A program made the position numbers and the translations under genes. A stretch of DNA of 64,000 nucleotides from the NCBI GenBank assembly GCA_032871835.1, contig CM065299.1:84263652-84327651 (forward strand), given 5' to 3'. The notes under the pieces were generated by a model, which worked only from the letters and a program-made list of their open reading frames with translations, made no database searches and was not told where the DNA came from. Positions 57,432 through 64,000 of this stretch are shown here, in pieces (within the stretch, counting starts at the first letter, position 1; every line of letters starts with the position of its first letter). Source of the stretch: Dipteronia dyeriana (Eukaryota > Streptophyta > Magnoliopsida > Sapindales > Sapindaceae).

Positions 57432-60400
57432 TGTTTCATATCTCTTTTCCCCATATTCTCCAGGTGCCCATCAAAACTCTTATGTAGTAGAGCTTTCGTA
57501 AAGGGATCTGTTAGATTTTCTGTTTATGCGATCTTGGTTATCGTCACGTCTCCCCTATGCACAATTTTCCTTTAAAGGTGATACTTTCTTTCAATGTGTT
57601 TCCCTCTCTTATGACTTCTTGGTTCTCTCAAATTTGTCACTGCTCCACTATTGTCACAATAAATAGTGATATGCTTATTCGCATCAGGAACTACTTCTAA
57701 GTCAATAAGAATTGGTGGACCCAAACATCCTCTTTAGCAGCTTCGTATATGGCAACATACTCAGCTTCCATAGTGGAATCAACAATACAAGATTGCTTGA
57801 TACTCTTCCATATGACTGCCCATCCTCTAAGTGTAAACATAGATCCTAATGTTGATCTTCTGAAGTCTGAATCTGATTGGAATTCAAAATCTGTATACCC
57901 AACATGAATTAAATCCCCCAGAGTATACAAGCATATAATCTTTCGTTCTCCTAAGATACTTAAAAATACGCTTGACTGCCGTCTAGTGATTAGGACCAGG
58001 TTTCAATCGAAACCTGCTAACTATGCCAATAACAAAATAAATATGTAGTCTAAGGCAGAACATTGCATACATGAGACTCCTAACCGTCGAGGCATATGGA
58101 ACCCTACTCATGAATTGTACTCATGAATTGTTCTTCATACTCAATCTTAGAAACTTATTCCTTAGAAAGTTTGATTCCATGTCTGAAAGGTAACATACAT
58201 TTCTTAGAATCTTGCATGGAACACCTAGACAAGATTTTATCTTTGTATGAAGCTTGGGATAATGCAATCATTCTATTCTTTCTATCTCTTGTAACTTGGA
58301 TACCAAGAATATAACTTGCTTCTTCTAAGTCCTTCTTATCAAATTGTTTTGCTAACCATTCTTTTATTGATGTCAATACACCTATATCATTTCCGATGAG
58401 TAGTATATCATCAACATAAAGAACTAGGAATACTAACTTGTCGCCTTTGATTCTTTTGTATACATACGGTTCGTTAAGGTTTTGAATAAATCCAAAACTT
58501 TTCACAGCTTGATAGAACCTTATGTTCCAGGATCTGGATGCTTGCTTTAATCCATATATGGATCTTTGCAACTTGCATACCTTTTTTTCTTGGCTCTTTT
58601 CAATGAATCCTTTTGGTTGCATCATATAGATGCTTTCGTCAAGACTTCCATTAAGGAAATCTTTTTTGATGTCCATTTGTCAAATCTCTAGGTCTGGAGA
58701 AGCCACAATAGATAAGAGTGTTCTAATGGATTTAAGCATGGCCGTATGAGAGAAGGTTTCCTCATAATTGATACCTTTATTTTGTGTGTAACCTTTAGTT
58801 ACCAATCTAGTTTTAAAGGTTTCCACCTTTCCATCCATTCATCTCTTTCTCTTGTATACCCACTTGTATCCAATGGGTTTTGTCCATTTAGGCAAGTCCA
58901 CAAGAGACCAGACTTTGTTTTTTAACATAGATTCAATTTCGGATTGTATTGCCTTTTGCCAATGTCGGCAATCAACATCTTCCATGGCTTCCTTATACAT
59001 ATAGGGATCATCGTCGTCCGAGAGATTCTCTAAAGATTCTCCTAGACCGATGTATCTCTTAGGTTGTCTACTAACCCTTCCCACTTTGGCGAGCAATAGT
59101 AGATTGTTGATCTTTTATTGGTACGAAAGTTGTGAAACCTCTTGTGGAATTGTATCTCATGAAAGCTTATTCAAGACAATTCTACTTTTAGGCACAAAAT
59201 TATTCATATAGTTTTCTTCCAGAAATTTAGCATTTGTCGAAACAAATACTTTACGATCTGAAGGATTATAAAAATAATATCTTTTGGTTCTTTTTAGATA
59301 CCCTGCAAATATGCTTTTTTTAAACTGGACTCCATCTTTTTTGTCTTTCCTTTTAACACGTGTGCAGGACATCCAAAGGACATCCAAATATCCTTAAGTG
59401 TTGTAAACTAGGCTTTCGCCCAGTCCACAACCCATGTGGTGTTTTAGGAACCGACTTAGATGGTACATCGTTTAGAATGTACATACCGGTTTGTAAAACA
59501 TATCCCCAAAAAGAATTAGGGAGCATTGAATAACTCAACATAGACCTAGCCATGTCCAAAAGAGTTCTATTTCTCCTTTCTGCCACTCCATTTTGTTGAG
59601 GTGTACTCGGCCCAGAAAATTGAAAAATTATCTCGTTATCAATATTATATTGCTGAAACCCACCAGATAGATATTCTCCACAACCATCATACCTCAAGAT
59701 TTTTATATGTTTCTCAAGCTAATTTTCGACTTCAGCTTTAAATGCTTTGATGTCAAAAGCATCCGACTTATGCCTCATGAGAAACACATAGCCAAATCTT
59801 AAGTAATCATCCGTGAAAGTGATGAAGTACTCATATCCACCTCTAGTTTGAATGCTCATAAGACCATACACATCGGTTTGTATCAATCCTAAACATTCAG
59901 TAGCTCTTATGCCTTTGGTCGTGAAAGACCTTTTGGTCATCCTACCTTCCAAACAAGATTCACAAGTTGGTAGATAATCAACCTTTAAGTATCTTAAAGG
60001 TCAATCACTAACCAATCTTTTGATTCTATCAAGGTTAATATGACCTAGGCATAAATACAATATGTAGGTTTCATCTTTTGATAATTTTACTCTTTTATGA
60101 TTAGGTTGCATTGATTCCGTGTATAACAAGTGAGAGATATTTCTATGCAAGTAGAATAAGTCATTTTCCAATGTACCTTTGCAAACAAATTTGTTATTCT
60201 TACTAATAATAAAAGCTTTATTAAAAGTAACCGAATATCCAAATTTATTTAAATATGAAACTGAAATTAAATTCCTCTTGAATTAAGGTACATAATAAAC
60301 GTCTATTAAATCTAAATGTCTATAAGAATCTAAATAAATTCTAATAGCGCCCACTGCACCAGTAGACATCAACACTCTGTTTATCTAAACGTAAGTTGAA

Positions 60401-61134
60401 TTCATTCTCATTCAGTCTTTTCCTATCCCGGAACCCCTTCTAGTTAGGCCCAAGTTGATTTTTCTTCTGTTGTTTCTTGACCTTTTTACGGGTCTTAACA
60501 GTAGCAACTTTACTAACCTCATGAATCTCTTAACCCTTGCCTTTCACAAGGATTTTCTCGGTGCTTTGATCATCTTGCATCAGGCCTTGTAAGGTGCATT
60601 CCTTTGTTCAAGGTGTAGTCCAACTTGAACTAATCAAAGGAATCTGACAGTGAGTTGACAATCATGTCAATTTTTGTCTCACCATTTATCTCAACACCAT
60701 TGAGTTCAATAATATTGAGATGAGCTATGACTTTCACCATGTGATCTTTCACATCCTGTCTAGGTTTCATCATGAAATTCATGAAAGCAGTTACTGCCTC
60801 TCTCTTGGTCTTCCTGAACTTCATAGCAAACATCTCTTCCAGAGACATCATTATATTGGCAGCAGTCTTCATTCCTTCATGTTGCTGTTGCAACATGTCG
60901 GAGATGGTGGCCATAATGTAACATTTAGCCATCTCATCTGAAGACTTCCACAGTTAATACTCGTCTCTTTGCTCTTCAGTAGATTCATTAGTAGGAGTAG
61001 GTGGTTTAAGAGTACACAAAACGAACTTATGCTTTTCAGCTTGCAACAACAACTCAATATTCCTTTTCCATGTAACATAATTATCACCAGTTAAAGTATT
61101 ATCTCTTAGGATGTTGATTAAGGATGGGGTAATG
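57432..61134 (-). pseudogene. Copia-D gag-pol pseudogene
   Basis: Minus-strand order: gag at 61134-60600 (ITPSLINILRDNTLTGDNYV; the codon matching Copia-B's ATG is ATT, so the start is lost), then a jump from the Lys-rich gag tail to NENEFNLRL (60390) that lacks the zinc knuckle and protease site. Integrase lies at 60060-59353 ([39 protein letters not shown] intact). Reverse transcriptase spans 59096-58155 with an intact LYVDDILLIG (about 58430). RNase H pieces (GYTDFEFQSDSD, DSTMEAEYVA) lie at 57930-57697 and further down to 57432. Fewer RT changes than Copia-B but several stops and frameshifts. Confidence 0.88.
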
Positions 61135-62317
61135 ATTTCTTTATTATAACAAAAATTATATAAGTGAACACTCAAGATATAGTACTTTTGAATATTTATC
61201 TTGAATTAAATAAAATAATTCAATCGTAAACTTTAACGGTGATCTAACACCCATAAATGTCACGTCTCCTTTGGGAGTTCACATCATTTACTAGTTGGAC
61301 TAGGTCCCACCAAAATGTTAATATAACAATCAGCATTTTCAATTTTAGCCTTGCAATTTTCTTAACAAGAACTCTTGGGAAGATATTAATAAAATCACAT
61401 TGAGTGTGTTACCAAGTTATCGACCTTCAATATATTCTCTCGCGAATATCCCTCTTTTAGGAGTATATATCGTTTGAACCAATTGTCTAGTCTATCCTTA
61501 TAAGGAAGTATCTTGCTAAATCCCATTCATGAATACCCACTGGGGGGTTATTACATGAAACATAAAGCTCAACTAAACTTGAGGGCCATAGGTGTTCCAA
61601 AACATCTTCTACCAGTCAATCATTTAAGGTCTGTGATCGAATTCCATAAAATGATTTACCAAGTTATCTAGATGCCAATTAGATACCTAAACCAATCAAT
61701 GCATATTCATACCAAAAGAGATATATGAGTGGCACTCCTATTCTATATGACATGTTATCAAACAATGACAAACATTACAATATTTACAAAAATATAAATA
61801 GCTACAATTTTGGTCCATCATAGAAAAACAAGTAAATTATATATGTCTTGGAATACAAAAACTCCTTTCTTGGCTAACAAGTCTTTATACGACTATCGTC
61901 CGTTTGGACCCCTTGGATGCCTCCCAAGGGCGTACACACCCCTTGGCTCCATAAAGGGCTGCCGTGTGTAGCCCATGACATCCATAGGGTTGCCGTGCGC
62001 AGCCCATGCCATAACAATCATGGTTGCGCGCTCATTCATACGTATGATTGTTGCTATGGTACACACGGTACCAAACTTGTTCCGGTTGCTCTCAATTCTT
62101 CAAATCTTTGAATATTTGATACTCGAATATAATACAATAGTATTTTAGACAAAAAATACTGCATTTTTTTTATTACAACAATAAAATAAAATAAAAACTT
62201 AGCAACTATCAAGAAGAAAATTATGGCGATGATAGGCCAGCCTTCTTGTTACAATCCCAAAACAAAAATACAATGAAATTCTAGGACCAAAATTGAGCAA
62301 TAACAAATCACATTATG

Positions 62318-62358
<41 letters not shown>

Positions 62359-62500
62359 TATCCATACGTTCCAATATCAATATATATGTGAATACCTAGA
62401 GTGTCATCTTTTTCTAAAACATGCATATTAACAATAAAAAGAAGTAGATTCACGTACATATACGTCAATTAATTAAGGGTACAACCAGACTCTAATACCA
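61135..62500 (-). other. Copia-D leader with GC-rich block, (CA)n tract and primer site
   Basis: Counterpart of the Copia-B leader. The GC-rich block is at 61895-62040. A (CA)n run of about 18 units (62321-62356) takes the place of a TATA/TATG-rich stretch in Copia-B, so it expanded in this copy. The primer site near 62487-62501 is GGTATTAGAGTCTGG (one C to T change from the Copia-B type). Confidence 0.7.
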
Positions 62501-63224
62501 ATTATAGGGAAAAAATGATTCAAAACATGGCGGAAGCATAAAATTAAGGTTTAGTATACTTCAAAAATTTTCCCTTTAAAAGAAAGAACCTTAACCCTAG
62601 ATTAATTGATATATAATTAAAGTATCGTACATTTTTCTCGTGACGATTGAACTAGCGTCGAATTGAATCCGTAAGATTTTCTAATCCAATCACGAATGTG
62701 AATCACCAAGGAGTGTGGGCTCCCTTTCTTTAAATTGTATACCTGAGGATGGAAACAAAAAAAATCTTTCGTTTGTTAGTCAGAATAATCCTCCACGAAG
62801 AAAAACAAAGAACGTTAGGTCACTTGTGAATTATCAATCAATTTGATAGAAACTCGCGTGAACATTGATTCGATGTTGTACACAAAACCTTTTAATGTAA
62901 AGTCTACTAGTGCACTATTGAAAACAAAACGTTCTTTTCTCATTTTCTTCTTTGCCGATTTTTCACACACCTATCTTTAGAGTCAGAAGAATTTATCTAG
63001 AGCAAGAACCACTACCTCTACACTCAAAATTCTCTCATTGCGGAATTTCTCTAAAAAAAAAATTAATTGAAATCAAATACTTCCTAATTTGACTAGATAA
63101 ATAAATTGCTATTATTTATCTGCTTATCAAATATAGTATTTGATACTTATCATATTACTGACAATAATATAATTCTAGTAGACCATCTCCTGTTAGGAAA
63201 ATTATTTTGACTTTTAATTAAACA
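62501..63224 (-). repeat. Copia-D 5' LTR, truncated
   Basis: Matches 45480-46500 (the 3' LTR) in the same orientation but lacks about 300 bases at 63050 and ends at 63224 within TTTTAATTAAACAAT. The U3 half (the LTR start) is therefore missing from the window. Confidence 0.78.
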
Positions 63225-64000
63225 ATGGGAAAATTTCACAAAAATACCCTAATTTTTGTTGAAATTGCAACTGGATCGTATTTTTTCCAAAATAACATTC
63301 AAGTACGTTTGACCAAAGGGTTGACTGTTAGTGCTAAGTTGGCTGGTTATGTTAGAAGGGTAATAAAGTAATTTTAAACTTAAAAGAAATTGTAGAAATA
63401 AAATCTTGAAATAATTTTCATTTAAAAGAAATTATGAAATTGGGTAAGAAGATAAAAAAAAAATTAAGTAAAAAAAAAACAGAGATTGGTTCCCAGATAT
63501 TAATTGGAACCATCTCTCTCTGACTTTCTCCTCTCTACTTCATTCGCAAAAATCTTCTCTAATTTCTTGCTCTCTTTACCTTCCATGGTAACCCCACAAA
63601 AAGAAACCTATAAGCATCACGAAGCGTCACAATTACCACTTGCGAGATGACGACAACGTTTTGAAGGCTATGAAGAGAGGTTGAGATATGATGGTTTTGG
63701 TATCTTCAGGGTTTTTTTTTATTTACAAACAGGGCTCGGTTTTTGGTGGAAGAAAAGAAACAAAAATGGCAGAGGAAACACACATTAGACTATATGGATT
63801 CACTCAATCTTTTTTTTTTATCAATTGAGTGTTTGGTGATGTTGATTAGTCTTGTTGAACTGTTTTTATCAGTGATGTGTGTGATTTGAGTTTGAGAATG
63901 TGGAAAAAATTTATGTTTTGAGAGATTGTGTGTGGATGCCTGTAAGGTGTTTGGTGATTTGTATGAAAGAAGTGAAAGAAAGGGAGGAAGAAGTGGGTAA
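63225..64000. other. Unassigned sequence, possibly the start of another DNA transposon
   Basis: It begins GGGAAAATTTCACAAAAATA, a G-rich start like some MULE terminal inverted repeats, exactly where the Copia-D LTR stops. Further in there is a 12-base inverted repeat around 63482-63520 (AGAGATTGGTTCC / GGAACCATCTCT) and a CT-rich stretch at 63515-63585. No protein domain recognised; the other end lies outside the window. Confidence 0.35.

Larger units (their letters stand above)
45465..63224 (-). mobile_element. Copia-D: Ty1/copia element (minus), interrupted by Copia-B
   Basis: The 3' LTR is in two pieces (57407-57015, then 47407-45465) because Copia-B inserted in it. The internal region with gag-pol is 57408-62500, and the 5' LTR (62501-63224) is truncated and has an internal deletion. 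It belongs to the same family as Copia-B: LTR starts TATTGGGATTATGCTC (first G mutated to A) and the primer site reads GGTATTAGAGTCTGG on the minus strand near 62487-62501. It inserted in the Tat/Athila-like gag; the left flanking pentamer is GTATG (45460-45464). Confidence 0.87.

Overview
This is nuclear DNA of a flowering plant, most likely a eudicot. The evidence is an intron-rich plant-type CCCH zinc-finger gene, long AT-rich spacers with many (AT)n and (CA)n tracts, and layers of plant transposons: Ty1/copia, Ty3/gypsy chromovirus, Tat/Athila-like gypsy, Mutator-like elements (MULEs), LINE 3' ends and MITE- or SINE-like copies. The species cannot be named from the sequence. Only one ordinary host gene is visible. 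The rest is repeats of different ages.

Layout. 1-4.47 kb: a seven-exon minus-strand gene with five C-x8-C-x5-C-x3-H fingers (477 codons, ZFN/C3H32/C3H58-like) and its promoter. 4.5-7.2 kb: spacer with a MITE-like hairpin and a dead LINE piece (zf-RVT plus RNase H). 7.2-13.1 kb: a MULE whose transposase has lost its catalytic core. It is bounded by mirrored arrays of a roughly 23-bp unit. 13.1-20.8 kb: a gene-free AT-rich block with a 170-bp MITE, a satellite built of alternating ~162/152-bp monomers, a diffuse array, two SINE-like copies and a second ~205-241-bp tandem array.

20.8-34.1 kb: a decayed minus-strand gypsy chromovirus. It is split in the chromodomain region by a 7.2-kb copia element (Copia-A, 5-bp target duplication AAGTC) and in the gag zinc knuckle by a solo LTR. 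34.8-43.0 kb: a second MULE with a plus-strand Ulp1/C48-type protease pseudogene with a DUF1985-like N-terminus, and a convergent minus-strand MuDR-type transposase pseudogene. It has subterminal arrays of a 20-22-bp ATCGAGAA-containing unit in direct orientation at both ends.

43.2-45.46 kb: the 5' part (LTR, PBS-like site, gag start) of a Tat/Athila-like gypsy element. It is interrupted by Copia-D (minus strand, 45,465 to about 63,224). The 3' LTR of Copia-D is in turn interrupted by a complete sibling of the same family in the opposite orientation (Copia-B, 47,408-57,014, LTRs of about 2.2 kb). The end of Copia-D is cut off at 63.2 kb, where another probable DNA transposon begins and runs out of the window.

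Nesting gives the relative ages: gypsy before Copia-A, and Tat before Copia-D before Copia-B. All element ORFs carry stops or frameshifts, so no autonomous transposon is visible. Exon, LTR and target-duplication boundaries were read by eye and are exact only where stated. Family assignments rest on recognised motifs, not on a database search.
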